The notes beneath the pieces were generated by a model. That model made no database searches. It was not told the DNA's origin and saw only the letters and a list, made by a program, of their open reading frames with translations. Positions 10,275 to 22,261 of a stretch of DNA of 64,000 nucleotides are shown in pieces. Within the stretch, counting starts at the first letter, position 1. Every line of letters starts with the position of its first letter. This DNA comes from Oenanthe sinensis. Its lineage: Eukaryota > Streptophyta > Magnoliopsida > Apiales > Apiaceae. The position numbers and the translations under genes were made by a program. Location of the stretch: the NCBI GenBank assembly GCA_028671895.1, contig CM053799.1:52267455-52331454 (forward strand), in the 5' to 3' direction.

Positions 10275-11708
10275 TGAAAGGCATATGACTAGGCCTATTT
10301 ATAATAAGTAGATGACAACTCAACTCAAGTAAGAAAATGAAGTTAGTAATAAATACTGAGGAAGGAATCAAGACGAAGAATGTCAACTAGACACAAAGAA
10401 TCCAAGAATCAGAAGTGTTCTAATGAAATTGCTACTCTACACCGGAAGAAGTTCATTAATATGTTCAAGCGTCAGGAAAAATAGAGAAGCAGTATTTCAG
10501 AAGAATTCAGAAGATACAAAAAGATTCCAAGTGCCTGCAACAAAGAGATTCCAAGAGAAGAAATATTGAAGACAAAGCAAGAAGAAAGAACAAGACAGAA
10601 GATCATTGCCATTAAAGTTAAAAGGTGAAGAATATTTATTTAGTATGGCACAAATGAACCAGACAGTACATTTGTGTGTTAACTAAATTAATAAATATTT
10701 TTCACCTAGCTCAAGTGATTTTCACAAAACACAGAAGACAGAAGATTGGAAGACACAAGTCAAATCTACAGAGATGTGCAATGAAGAAATTAAATTAATT
10801 CTACTATCAAAAGTTAATTAATTATTTAATTTATCTAATTAAATTAATTCACCTTGAATTAATTTAATTAATAAATTGTAGAATTAATTAAGTTAAAAGA
10901 AGATTTATTTTTACATTTTAAGAAAGTCTTGCTGCTCATTTTAGAAAGTTTTGCCGAATTAAAATCGGTAAGACATTTGAAAAGTCTTACCGAATTAAAT
11001 CGGTAAGACCTTTTCAAAAAGTCATACCGAGTTAATCAATAAAACTTCTCAAAAGGCTTACCGAGTTAATCAGTAAGACTTCTCAAAAGTCTTACCAAAA
11101 ATTCAATAAGACCTTTCTAAAAAGTCATACCGAGAAAATTCACAGTAAGACCTTCACAGAAAGTCTTACCGAGCTTACACTTGGCTCAGCAAGACTTTTC
11201 AAAAGTCTTACCGAGTTTTGAAAAGTCTTACCGAGATTTAAAAGTCTTGCCCAACAGATTTTAAAAGTCTTACAGGCTTATTTTAAAACGTCTTTTGATT
11301 TTTTAAATAAATTTTATTCAAATGTCTTGCAGAGTTTTCCTCTATAAATATGAGGACTTTGATTTCGTTATTTCAGTTGTTCAAGTTGTTGAAGTTGATA
11401 GAAAACAGTTCAAATTCAGAAATCTGTCTACAATGTAATATTCACAGATTTCTGTGCAAGTTTGAATATAATTGTTAAATCAGAACAATTCATATCAAAA
11501 TCGTTCTAGACATTTAATCAGTTTTATAAACTATCATCTTATTAATTTTGTAATAGTTTTCAAGTTAAAATAATATCTTCTACTTGAACAGTATTTCATT
11601 AAAATTATTATTTCGTGAGAAATTAAAGTAATATTTTTAAATCCAATATTCCGTGATTAAAATAAGATATTGTATTCAACCCCCCTTCTACAATATCAGG
11701 GACCAACA
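10275..11708 (+). repeat. 5' LTR of copia element A
   Basis: 1434 bp, TGAAAGGCATATGAC ... GGGACCAACA. Bases 10915-11280 hold a dense array of direct and inverted AAAAGTCTTACCGA / TCGGTAAGACTTTT units. A TATAAATA box at 11343 follows the array and would drive element transcription. A CAACCCCCCTTCTACAATATC tract lies just before the end. Confidence 0.95.
11343..11350 (+). promoter_or_regulatory. TATA box in the 5' LTR of element A
   Basis: TATAAATA follows the inverted-repeat array at the expected U3/R position; the same box is at 20570 in the 3' LTR. Promoter role is inferred from position. Confidence 0.6.
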
Positions 11709-11710
11709 AT

Positions 11711-11725
11711 TGGTATCAGAGCTGG
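11711..11725 (+). other. Primer-binding site of copia element A
   Basis: TGGTATCAGAGCTGG, two bases after the 5' LTR. This is the standard plant copia site complementary to initiator tRNA-Met. Confidence 0.9.
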
Positions 11726-11914
11726 TTCATATTTTAAATATCAGATCCGAACCAAATATTCCGCAACTCATACAGATCTCAAAAATTATTTTTAATTCGA
11801 AATAATTTTTTATTCGAAATAATTTTTTTTCTAAAAATTATTTTTGATCAAAAATTATTTTTAGTCAAAAATTAAAATATTTTTTGAAACACTTAATTTT
11901 TAATCTTATTAAAG

Positions 11915-14346
11915 ATGAGTACCCAGAAACTGACGAGCATCAAAATTCCACAATTCGACAGAGAACACTACAACTTGTGGAAACACAAAATGCTACTATT
12001 TATTGGGATTGTTAATCCCAAGTATGCATTAGTATTGGCCAAAGGCGTTGAACACCCTATAACAGTCATTCCCGAACATGAGATAGATGGGGTCGTAATT
12101 CCTCATAGATAGTTTCCAAAAAGTCTAGCTGACTACACACCTGAGGAAAAAGAAGCTGTGTCCCTGGACAACAACCTCAAATTGATATTGATTGAATCTC
12201 TAGACTACGTCATGTACAATCATGTAGTCAATTGCAAAAATGCAAAACAGATCTGGGAAACAATAGAGATCATCAATGAGGGGACGGAGGAAGTGAAAGA
12301 GAATAGACTGGAAATCCTGACCTCCCAGTATGAGCAGTTTAGATCCAACCCTGGTGAGGGTATCTCTGAGGTGTTTCAGAGATTGAACAAGTTGATAAAC
12401 GAGCTCAACATGAATGGAAAGTACTATCAGAATCAGGAGGTAAATAGGAAGTTTTTGCTAACCTTGCCAGAGCATCTGGAGCATAGGATCGCAGCAATTC
12501 GAGAGTCTAGGAACATGAAAGAACTTACACTAGACAGACTCTATGGAGTACTAAAGACCTATGAATTGGAGCAGATCTAGACAAGAGAAACATATGGCAG
12601 AGGCAAGGTGGTGAGTTCTTCTAAAGCACTGTTAGTAGAAGCACCAGCGAAGAAGGAAGTAAAGGCTGCTGAACCTTCAAACAGTTCAATGAAGTATGTA
12701 GTTCCAGAACTTGGACATAATTCAGATAACTAGGAAAATAGTGAGTTCTACTCTCTTGAAGAACTGGATCAGTTAGAAGATGAATATCTAGCAATGGTTT
12801 CCAGAAAGTTTGGCAACATGAGATTTCGAAGGAATTCCTCCTACAAAGTCAAACCAAATTTTGGAAGCTACCAAAGAGGAGGGTCTTCAATAGCTGAATC
12901 AAGAAGCGGCTACAAGACCGGCTTAGTTGATAGAAGCAAGTTTCGTTGCTTCAACTGCAATGAGCTAGGCCACTTTGCAACTGAATGCAAAAAGCCTAAG
13001 CAAGGGAAAATGAGAGAGTCTTATGAAGATCTCCAGAAAAAGTATGATGCACTTGTGAAGAAGCATCAAGGAAAGTCTTATCTAGCAAAGGGAAAAAGCT
13101 GGGATGACTCAGACGATGATGATGAGGAAGAGCTGGGAAATCCTGCTCTTATGGCTTCATCCGAAGATTCACGGTTTCCCACTCATCAAGGAGGAATAGA
13201 TGTAAATCCTTCTTTCCCTAGAATGTTTGCTTTGGTAGGTAAAGAACTAGATGGTGAAAGAGGTAAAGTTAAGGTACTAAGACTCGAAATCAAAGTTCTA
13301 ACTGATGAGAAAAATGCTTTAACTTTGGCTAAAAGGAAAAGTGACGAGTTGACTGACCAATTGACTAAAGACTTAGCTTTTCAAGTCAACAGAGTCAAGT
13401 GTTATATGGATGTTGAAATTTATCTCAGAAACCAGATAATGGAAGAAAATAAAAGGTGTCTAGCCTATGAAAACTTGTCTTACATTGTAAAAAACCTAGT
13501 TGACCAACAGGTGATAAACCGAAAAGTTAGGATAGGGTTTGAGTATAATGAATCTATAGGAAAGGCAAGCAACATTACCCCATTCAAGCAAAGTGCTAAA
13601 GAAAGGGGTATTCCTCATGTTGTTAAGGACGCACGTAAACCTCTTTTCATAACACCTGTAGCAGAACCAATCCTCGAGAGCTCTATAATGATTGCCTATG
13701 AAATGAATTTAGAGGATCTTGAGGAAGAAAAGAAAAGAGAGGAACAAGCTAGGGACATAAAAAGAGTTAATGTCCAAGAAGAGAGCAGTGCACCCAAGAC
13801 ACCAGTTAAAGTTGTGGGAACTTCTGATTCCCCCAGACCTGGTGTAGGTGCAAAAGACTTAAAGAATAAAATGAACAGACCTAACACGTTTGTTAATAGT
13901 AGGAACAATAACAATAAATTTCATTATACTGAGAACTTCAAAACTACTGATAAAATTAAAGTAGAATCTGTTAAGCCACCTACTGTATTGAATAACATGC
14001 CTACTATTGATGCTTTCCATAAACCTTGTGGAAGAATGAATTGTATGTTATGTTCTTTTAATGCTATGACTGCTTACTTTAAATGCATGATAGCTAAGAA
14101 AGATAACACCTAGAAAATGCATCAATAATAAATTTGCTAAATCCAAGACTACGACTCCTTCACCTGAGAAAAAGGAATCATATATTCCTAAGTCTAAACA
14201 GAAAGTTGTTAAGACTATTTATAGGAAGGTAGGATCAGTCAAGGAAGATGATAATGTTATTCGGAAAGGATTTGTTGTCAAAGCAGACAAAGGTCAATTC
14301 TTTAAGTATGCCGGGCCTAATCAATTTTGGGCTCCGAAGACGAATT
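11915..14346 (+). pseudogene. Gag of copia element A, interrupted
   Basis: One reading frame runs from ATG 11915 with in-frame TAG codons at 12110, 12578, 12731 and 14111, then a shift. Gag signatures are IKIPQFDREHYNLWKHKMLL at the N-terminus and the UBN2-like central region (NAKQIWETIEIINEG ... YEQFRSNPGEGISEVFQRLN). One CCHC zinc knuckle, CFNCNELGHFATEC, lies near 12950-12990. A long C-terminal extension (acidic DDSDDDDEEE stretch, then a coiled-coil-like part) is typical of the large Gag of Sireviruses. The end is marked by YAGPNQFWAPKTN followed by TAA at 14346, before protease. Confidence 0.88.
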
Positions 14347-14383
14347 AATCCATTTGATATTTGAAGGGAGTTAAACAGGTAAA

Positions 14384-17300
14384 CCAGGTTATATGGATCC
14401 TGGACAGTGGATCTTCAAGGCATATGACCGGAGATAGAGCCCTGCTATCAGACGTGGTGTAGAGAGCTGGCCCAATCGTCACCTTTGGAGATAACAACAA
14501 AGGAATGACTACGGGATATGGCAAGTTAAATGCTGGAAATATTATCATTGAAAACGTCTCTTTAGTGGAAGGACTTAAGCACAATCTACTCAGCGTCAAT
14601 CAATTCTGTGATAAAGGATACAAAGTAAACTTTATCAAGGAGAAATGCTTAATAGCTCATTTTAAACATGACAGACTAGCCTTACGTGGAGTAAGGAAAG
14701 GAAACTTGTACGTAGCCGATCTCAACTCAGGAACTGAAGATGAAGCAAACTGTTTCTATTCAAAGGCTTCATCAGAAGAAAGCTGGCTATGGCACAAGAA
14801 ACTCTCACATCTGAACTTCAAAACAATGAACTCTTTAGTCAAGAGGGATTTTGTGAGAGGACTGCCTCCGATGGAATTTACACAAGAAGGCTTGTGTGAG
14901 GCATGTCAGAAAGGGAAGTAAAAAAAAGCAACTCACAGAGGCACAGACACTACAAACATCACTGAACTACTTCAACTCATACACATGTATTTATTTGGTC
15001 TAGTAAATATTCTATCTATGTCAAGGAAGAAATATGCCTTAGTGATTGTGGATGACTTCACAAAATATACGTGGGTTTTATTCTTGAACTCTAAGGATGA
15101 AACTCCATATTTGGTGATTGATCATATAAACCTGACTGAGTTAGATTCAAAGTTACCTGTCCGGGCAATCAGATCAGATAATAGAACAGAATTCAAAAAT
15201 GAAGTTCTGAATAACTTCTGCTCAAACAAAGAGATAACAAGGCAATATTCAGCACCAAGAACTCTGCAACAAAATGGAGTTGTAGAAAGAAAAATAGAAC
15301 CCTGATTGAAGCTGCAAGAACTATGCTAAGTGAATCAAGGTTACCTATCTACTTCTGGGCTGAAGCAGTAAATACAACTTGTAATACTCAGAATCGAACT
15401 CTGATCAACAAAGATCATATGAAAACTTCCTATGAATTAATGGCTGGCAAGAAACCTACTCTAAAGTACTTTCATGTATTTGGAGCCAAATGCTTTGTGA
15501 TAAAGGATGGAGATGAACATCGTGGCAAGTTTGAGGCCAAGGCACATGAAGCTATTTTTGTCTAATATTCAAGAAGAGCATATAGGGTGTACATAATTGA
15601 TCAGCACCAAGTAAAAGAAAGTGTCAATGTTACTTTTGATGACACTAAACTCCCAATCATCCAAAATGAAGATCCTTCTGAGTCATTAAAATTTGATAAT
15701 CATCCAGACTCAGATTCGAATAGTGAAGCAGAACCTGAAATTGCCGCAGGAAATGATAATGGAAACAATGATAATAATGATCCAGGTAATAATGGTGGAA
15801 ATAATGGTAACACTGGAGATACTACTAATACCAGTGGTGGATCAACAAGTACTCCTGGCAGCAACTCAGGGGGAGATGAAGGATTAACTGGCAGAACACA
15901 ACATCACAATGAATATCGAGGTGAATCATCAAGATCAAACCTGCCAAGGGAAAGGATATGGAGCAGAGATCATCCTTTTGAATTGATCATAGGTGATCCA
16001 GATGTTGGAGTCAGAACCAGAAGTGCAACTTCAAATGAATGTTTATTTTCAGTTTTTCTATCTCAAGAAGAACCAAAGAAAATTGAAGATGCATTAATTG
16101 ATCCAGATTGGGTTCTTGCCATGCAAGAAGAGCTCAATCAGTTCGAAAGACAAGAATTCTGGACACTGATACCCAGACCTAAAGATAGATCTGTTATTGG
16201 CACAAAATGGGTATTCAGAAACAAGTTAGATGGTGATGGCATTATTACAAGGAACAAAGCCAGACTGGTTGCTAAGGGTTACTCTCAGGAAGAGGGAATT
16301 GATTATGATGAGACCTACGCACCAGTTGCAAGACTTGAAGCCATCAGGATATTTCTAGCATTCGCAGCACATTCTAATTTTAAAGTTTATCAAATGGATG
16401 TGAAGAGTGTATTTTTGAATGGAGAATTAGAAGAGGAAGTATATGTGGAGCAGCCCCTTAGCTTTGAAAATCCAGAGTTTGCTGATTTTGCGTATTTCCT
16501 ATTCAAAGCTCTCTATGGACTCAAGCAAGCACCGAGGACATGGTATGACACTCTCTCTCAATTTTTACTTGAAAACGGTTTTATTAGATGTGTCATAGAC
16601 AAAACTCTCTTATATAAAATACATGATAAAGATATGATATTTGTCCAAGTTTATGTTGACGATATTATATTTGGTTCTACTAACGAAAATTTGTGCAAGA
16701 GATTTGCTAAGTTAATGCAGAGCAGGTATGAAATGAGCATGATGGGTGAGCTGTCATTCTTCCTTGGATTGCAAATAAAGCAAAAGGAAGATGGGATTTT
16801 TATTTGCCAATCAAAGTACGTAAGGGATCTTCTAAGGAAATACAATCTAGAAGATTCTTCACCGGCAAAAACCCATATGCCAACAGCCACAAAGCTTGAC
16901 AAAGATGAAACCGGTAAGAAAGTTGACATCACAAGCTATAGAGGTATGATAGGCTCATTATTATATCTAACTGTTAGTAGACCCAATATAATGTTTGCAA
17001 CATGCTTGTGTGCAAGGTTTCAATCAGACCCTAGGGAATCTCATCTTATAGCCGTAAAACGAATATTTAGATATCTAAAGGGTACACCAAATCTTGGAAT
17101 TTGGTAACCTAAAGATACCGGTTTTGAACTAATAGGCTATACAGATTCAGATTATGCAGGATGCAGGATGGACAGGAAAAGTACTTCTGGAAGCTGTCAG
17201 TTTCTAGGACAACGATTGATCTCCTGGTACAGCAAGAAACAACACTCAGTATCTACCTCGACAGCCGAAGCAGAATACATTGCGGCAGGTAGTTGTTGTG

Positions 17301-17596
17301 CACAAATTTTATGGATAAGGAATCAGCTGAATGATTATGGACTTGTGCTATCTAAAATTCCAATACTTTACGACAACACAAGTGCCATAGCAATTTCCAA
17401 CAATCATGTACAATATTCAAGAACCAAGCACATAGACATAAGATATCATTTTATCCGAGAACATGTCATGAATGGAACTGTGGTGTTATATTTTGTACCC
17501 ACAGAAGATCAAATTACCGACATCTTTACGAAACCACTTGATGAATCCACTTTTTCTAAGTTGGTTAGTGAGTTAGGGATGTTAAACATGAACTGA
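14384..17596 (+). pseudogene. Pol of copia element A: protease, integrase, RT, RNase H, interrupted
   Basis: The protease motif WILDSGSSRHMTG starts at 14394. The pre-integrase HHCC module (WHKKLSHLNF ... LCEACQKGK) precedes a TAA at 14919. In the integrase core the first catalytic Asp is replaced by Tyr (LIHMYLFGLVN, about 14975). The second (RSDNRTEF) and the Glu (VVERK) remain. A frameshift follows at about 15300 and a TAA at 15563. From 15587 a 506-codon frame carries a repetitive Asn/Gly/Asp linker, WVFRNKLDGDG, MDVKSVFLNGELEEEVYV, YGLKQAPRTW and an intact YVDD box (QVYVDDIIFGSTN). TGG-TAA at 17104-17106 splits off RNase H (GYTDSDYAGCRMDRKSTSG ... STAEAEYIAA). The enzyme set is complete in order but inactivated at several points. 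Confidence 0.93.
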
Positions 17597-19470
17597 TTAT
17601 TGCATGATGTTTTAAATTGCGTATTTAATTTTAAGTAACTATAAATATACTGTATATATTCCTTAAAAGATATAAAAAATAAACAAACAAAATGAAAAAG
17701 AAAACTCAAAAAGATTTTCCTTATTTTTGTACAGTGTTATTTATTTGGCATCTCTATTGTAAATATATTTCATATTACATTTTTTCCCCAACAATTTGGC
17801 ATCTTTATTTTTATTAAATGTATTTTTATTTTTATATATAAATATGTGCTGATTATTTCGCGTCTCTTTTGAGAAGTAGGAAAGATCTATGAGCTTGATC
17901 ATCCAATTGTTTCAATAGTTAGATCCCAAACATTGGCATCAATCTCTATCCAAGATCTTAGAACCAAACACATAAACACAATCACATCCGTCTCTATAAC
18001 CATTAAATAGAATACCTAATTGTTAAGTATGAGGGAGTCAATGCCTTGATTACATTTAATAAGGTTGGTATTGTGAGTGAACCAACAGCTCTGTCTCCAG
18101 AAAGGTGATTCAAATATATAAGTTGAGATAACTGTTAACTCATCTGTGTTTTCTCAAAAGGATACAGACTTAAAAAAGGCAAAACTGTTACTAGGTTCAT
18201 TCTCTCAACAGAGTGAGTCTATTGAATTCGGCCTGTCAGCCAAGGCCACTTGTAAAGAGTCAATTTCATCTGACATTTGTCAAGAAACCACATATTTTGT
18301 CTTATATTTTAGGGACCAACAATGTAAGGACTTACTTGGAACTAAAAAGGGACCAAGAGGGAGCAATTGGAATGTCATAATAAGGATGAATTGACGGAAA
18401 TAATTATTCTAAACTTCCATATCAAGGAAGGAAGGATAATTGATGATTCTGACTGAATCAACATGCCTTCACAGGCATCAGGAGGAAACTTGGATCATTT
18501 GCTACATTATAGATCCTTTTCTACCTCCCTAGATGGAACATATCTGGATTCCTAACGGAATAGATCATCTTAGATGATCAGCAACTCACTGAATCTATTC
18601 CTGAAGCAATTCAGTTTATAAAATCAAATATTTTAATAGATTCAAGTGAGGACGGGGATTTACGAAACCCCATTACACCACTAGTGACCCCTCTTGAAGG
18701 GGCTATGGTGATCTTCTTTACAGGTACAAAAGACTGAGTCATCCGTACTGAGATAGATATAGTGATGTGAGAAAAAAGTGAAACACAAGTAAGGAAGAGT
18801 GAAAATATATATTCTATGAGTGAAACACTTAGAGAATATATGAGCGAAACACTTGGGAGGAATACAAAGTAAAATCACACATTAGCACACTTATCGAATC
18901 CCATTCCCAATTCCCTATTACAGATTTCTAATGTTACTCAACCAAGGTGGAAATTTCTCTAGAAAAGGACTTTTAAATTATTAAGAGGATATATTACTCA
19001 ACTAAGAGGGAGAATTATTAGGAGGACTACTCTAAAATGTTAAAGTGTTCAACTAAACAAAGACTTTTGACAGAAGTGCTTTGATACCAATGGAAGAGGA
19101 TTACTCAATTGTTGAACAAGAAAAGTTGGACAATTCACGAAAGGGGAAAATGAATCTACCATGGGTGAGAAGTAAAGACAGAAGTTGGAGAAACTTAGGA
19201 GAAGTGGTAAGAAGAAAACAAGACTTCATCCCTGCCATCCAAAGGGGGAGTAGTGATGAGTCTGTGAAATGAAGATAATACTACATGTATAATATGTTCA
19301 GTGCTAGAGGAATAAACATCTTTCATTTCAGTTACTCAAGAAATCTGGAAATGTATTATATGATCCAGAGAGCAATTTATTACTTATAGTTCTTAAATGT
19401 CATATTATTTTCTTAGTTGGTAGTTGGTAGTTGAGTTATCCTCTAGGAATTTATGTGTTAAATGTTTAAC
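17597..19470 (+). other. 3' non-pol region of copia element A
   Basis: About 1.9 kb between RNase H and the polypurine tract. Two short open stretches occur (18146-18394, 19081-19272), neither with a recognisable domain. Sireviruses often carry an extra ORF (env-like) here. The position fits, but the sequence is too broken to call a protein, and no signal peptide or membrane helix stands out. Confidence 0.45.
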
Positions 19471-19487
19471 AACAAATAGGGGGAGAT
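19471..19487 (+). other. Polypurine tract of copia element A
   Basis: The purine-rich run AATAGGGGGAGAT ends directly at the first base of the 3' LTR, the expected primer for plus-strand synthesis. Confidence 0.85.
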
Positions 19488-20935
19488 TGAAAGGCATATG
19501 ACCAGGCCTATTTATAATAAGTAGATGACAACTCAACTCAAGTAAGAAAATGAAGTTAGTAATAAATACTGAGGAAGGAATCAAGACGAAGAATATCAAC
19601 TAGACACAAAGAATCCAAGAATCAGAAGTGTTCTAATGAAGTTGTTACTCTACACCGGAAGAAGTTCATTATTATGTTCAAGCGACGGGAAAAATAGAGA
19701 AGCAGTATTTCAGAAGAATTCAGAAGATACAGAAGATTCCAAGTGCCTACAACAAAGAGATTCCAAGAGAAGAAATATTGAAGACAAAGCAAGAAGAAAG
19801 AACAAGACAGAAGATCACAGTCATTAAAGTTAAAAGGTGAAGAATATTTATTTAGTATGGCACAAATGAACCAGACAGTACATTTGTGTGTCAACTAAAT
19901 TAATAAATATTTTTCACCTAGGTCAAGTGATTTTCACAGAACACAGAACACAGAAGACTGGAAGACACAAGTCAAATCTACAGAGATGTGCAGTGAAGAA
20001 ACTAAATTAATTCTACTATTAAAGGTTATTTAATTATTTAATTTATCTACTTAATTAATTCACCTTGAATTAATTTAATTTATAAATTATTTAATTAATA
20101 AATTGTGGAATTAATTAAGTTAAAAGAAGATTTATTTTTACATTTTAAGAAAGTCTTGCTGCTCATTTTAAAAAGTCTTACCGAATTAAAATCGGAAAGA
20201 CATTTGAAAAGTCTTACCGAATTAAATCGATAAGACCTTTTCAAAAAGTCTTACCGAGTTAATCAGTAAGACTTCTCAAAAGTCTTACCGAGTTAATCAG
20301 TAAGACTTCTCAAAAGTCTTACCGAAAATTCAATAAGACCTTTCTAAAAAGTCTTACCGAGAAAATTCACAGTAAGACCTTTACAAAAAGTCTTACCGAG
20401 CTTACACTTGACTCAGCAAGACTTTTCAAAAGTCTTACCGAGTTTTGAAAAGTCTTACCGAGATTTAAAAGTCTTGCCCAGTAGATTTTAAAAGTCTTAC
20501 AGGCTTATTTTAAAAGGTCTTTTGATTTTTTAAATAAGTTTTATTCAAATGTCTTGCTGAGTTTTCCTCTATAAATATGAGGACTTTGTTTTCATTATTT
20601 CAGTTGTTCAAGTTGTTGAAGTTGATAGAAAATAGTTCAAATTCAGAAATTTGTCTACATTATAATATTCACAGATTTCTGTGCAAGTTTAAATATAATT
20701 GTTAAATCAGAATAATTCATATCAAAATCGTTCTAGACATTTAATCAGTTATATAAACTATCATCTTATTAATTTTGTAATACTTTTCAAGTTAAAATAA
20801 TATCTTCTACTTGAACAGTATTTCATTGAAATTATTATTTCGCGAGAAATTAAAGTAATATTTTTAAATCCAATATTCTGTGATTAAATTAAGATATTGT
20901 ATTCAACCCCCCTTCTACAATATCAAGGACCAACA
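19488..20935 (+). repeat. 3' LTR of copia element A
   Basis: 1448 bp, same ends as the 5' LTR and the same AAAAGTCTTACCGA array at 20145-20505, with TATAAATA at 20570. It differs from the 5' copy by scattered substitutions and small indels, including about 20 extra AT-rich bases near 20085. Confidence 0.95.
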
Positions 20936-20971
20936 ATATGGCAACAATTTTATTCCATATAGCAACTTTGT

Positions 20972-21005
20972 TTTTGGGTTGCAATAGGCAATCTATGGTG
21001 TAGTG
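20972..21005 (-). repeat. CACTA right terminal inverted repeat
   Basis: Inverted complement of the left end, ending TGTAGTG at 21005 and followed by the AGT duplication. Only 65 bases separate the end of the nested copia element (20940) from the CACTA end. Confidence 0.95.
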
Positions 21006-22261
21006 AGTTTTTGTGTCTCAGTTAAGATATTCTCATATTATTGGTAGTTTACAATATCTTGCTAATGGTACTAGACCGGATATTTCATATTCTGTGTCTA
21101 AGTTAGCTAGATATATAAGCTGTCCAAACAAGAATCATTGGGATGCTCTTGATAGAGTGCTTAGATATCTAAAAGGCATCATCTACCTTGGTTTACATTA
21201 CAGGAGATTTCCTGGAGTGCTAGAGGGATATAGTGATTGAAGTTGGATAGCTAAGAAATCTGGTTCCAATGGAGTGACTGGATACGTATTTACCCTTGCA
21301 GGTGGAGCTATATCCTGGAAGTCTGCTAGACAGATTATTGTAACTCGGTCTACCTTTGAGGCTGAGTTGTGTGCATTAGATACCACGGGAACGGAGGCTG
21401 AATGGTTGCATGGACTTATGTCTATGATTCCTGTAGTAAGCCAACCGCTTCCTGCTCTTGCTGTTCATTGTGATAGTCGTACAACTATCGACAAGATAAA
21501 CAGTAAGAAGTATAATGTGAAAACAAAGAGACACGTCCAAGTCAGACTAAAGTCTATAAGGGGTTTGGTGTCTGACAGGATCATTGCTATTGAGTTTATT
21601 GGAACTCAAGATAACCTGACTGATCCTCTTTGACTAAGGGACTTGAGCATGCTATTGTCCTTAAGTCCAGGTTGGGGATGAGACTGACAACCCATTTTGA
21701 GTCATCAACAGCGGGAACCCAATACACCTGAGAAGAGATCCCTCGAAGTGTATTCAATGTGGTAATAACAAGTTGTGAGGATGATTTAGTAGTACCTCTA
21801 CTACATATATCTGGATACTCACGTATCTAAGTCTTTCCCCTGTAAACCTCAAGAGGTACTGTAACTGCTAGTTAGCAAGAGTTTTAAGAACTCTGAATGG
21901 GGTCAAGTCGTGAGACGAGATGTTGGCAGTACATCTTTGGAGATGCTCAGCTAAACGAATGTTATTGTAAGGTCGTAATTAGAGGATAGGGTTATTCCTC
22001 GAAGCATTCGACGAACAGGATCGAGACATGACCATTAACGTCTCAAAACCGTAGATCGGCACCATAGTCTTTGACTTGTCGTCGCCTATGGAGTGTGATT
22101 ACACAAAAACGGATAAAGATTCAAGATGAAACATTCCATCTATATCCGGTAGCCATCGAAGTAGAGGACTTAGGAGAGTTTAAACCTTGACGGGTACCGA
22201 CTCTGAAAAGCAAGTCATGAGTAGAACCTGATATGCATTTCTGTATGGATTTATGGGGAAT
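21006..22261 (+). mobile_element. Copia element B, second part (RT end, RNase H and 3' untranslated region)
   Basis: Directly continues the frame broken at 4396. Frames 21013-21240 and 21274-21633 carry SHIIGSLQYLANGTRPDISY and RNase H motifs (GYSD, GGAISWKSARQ, STFEAELCALDTTGTEAEWL, HCDSRTTIDKINSKK). One stop (TGA 21238) splits them. Coding ends at DNLTDPL before TGA 21631. Then about 620 bp of 3' untranslated sequence lead to the 3' LTR; a weak purine tract (TTATGGGGAAT) abuts it. Confidence 0.85.

Larger units (their letters stand above)
10275..20935 (+). mobile_element. Copia element A (Sirevirus-like), full length with both LTRs, coding region dead
   Basis: It is bounded by LTRs 10275-11708 and 19488-20935 and flanked by a perfect 5-bp duplication ATATG (10270-10274 and 20936-20940). 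The PBS is at 11711 and the polypurine tract at 19471-19487. Internal order is gag with zinc knuckle, protease, integrase, RT, RNase H, then about 1.9 kb of non-pol sequence before the 3' LTR. That extra 3' space, the large gag and the CCCCCCTTCT tract near the LTR end fit the Sirevirus lineage. At least seven stops or shifts plus a lost catalytic Asp show it cannot act alone. The LTRs differ by many substitutions and a 20-bp indel near 20085, so the insertion is older than element C. Confidence 0.95.
4397..21005 (+). mobile_element. CACTA (En/Spm-type) DNA transposon, non-autonomous, containing a nested copia element
   Basis: The left end reads CACTACACCATAGATTGC and the right end is its exact inverted complement (GCAATCTATGGTGTAGTG, ending 21005). 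Similarity continues inward (TTATAGCAACC against CTATTGCAACC). A 3-bp target duplication AGT flanks it (4394-4396 and 21006-21008), as is standard for CACTA elements. Taking out the element and one AGT restores the copia B reading frame across the site, which confirms the insertion. Subterminal regions 4410-4620 and 9910-10270 are full of TTGCAAT/ATTGC/TGCTATAG short repeats. Inside are a truncated TNP2-type gene and a degenerate TNPA-type gene. Copia element A (10275-20935) makes up 10.7 kb of the total; without it the element is about 5.9 kb. Confidence 0.95.

Noticed and set aside
10915..11280. AAAAGTCTTACCGA repeats as a satellite
   Set aside because: They are confined to the LTRs of element A and repeated at the equivalent place in the 3' LTR.
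18146..19272. Env-like gene in element A
   Set aside because: Only short disconnected frames, no signal peptide or membrane segment; left as an unassigned region.
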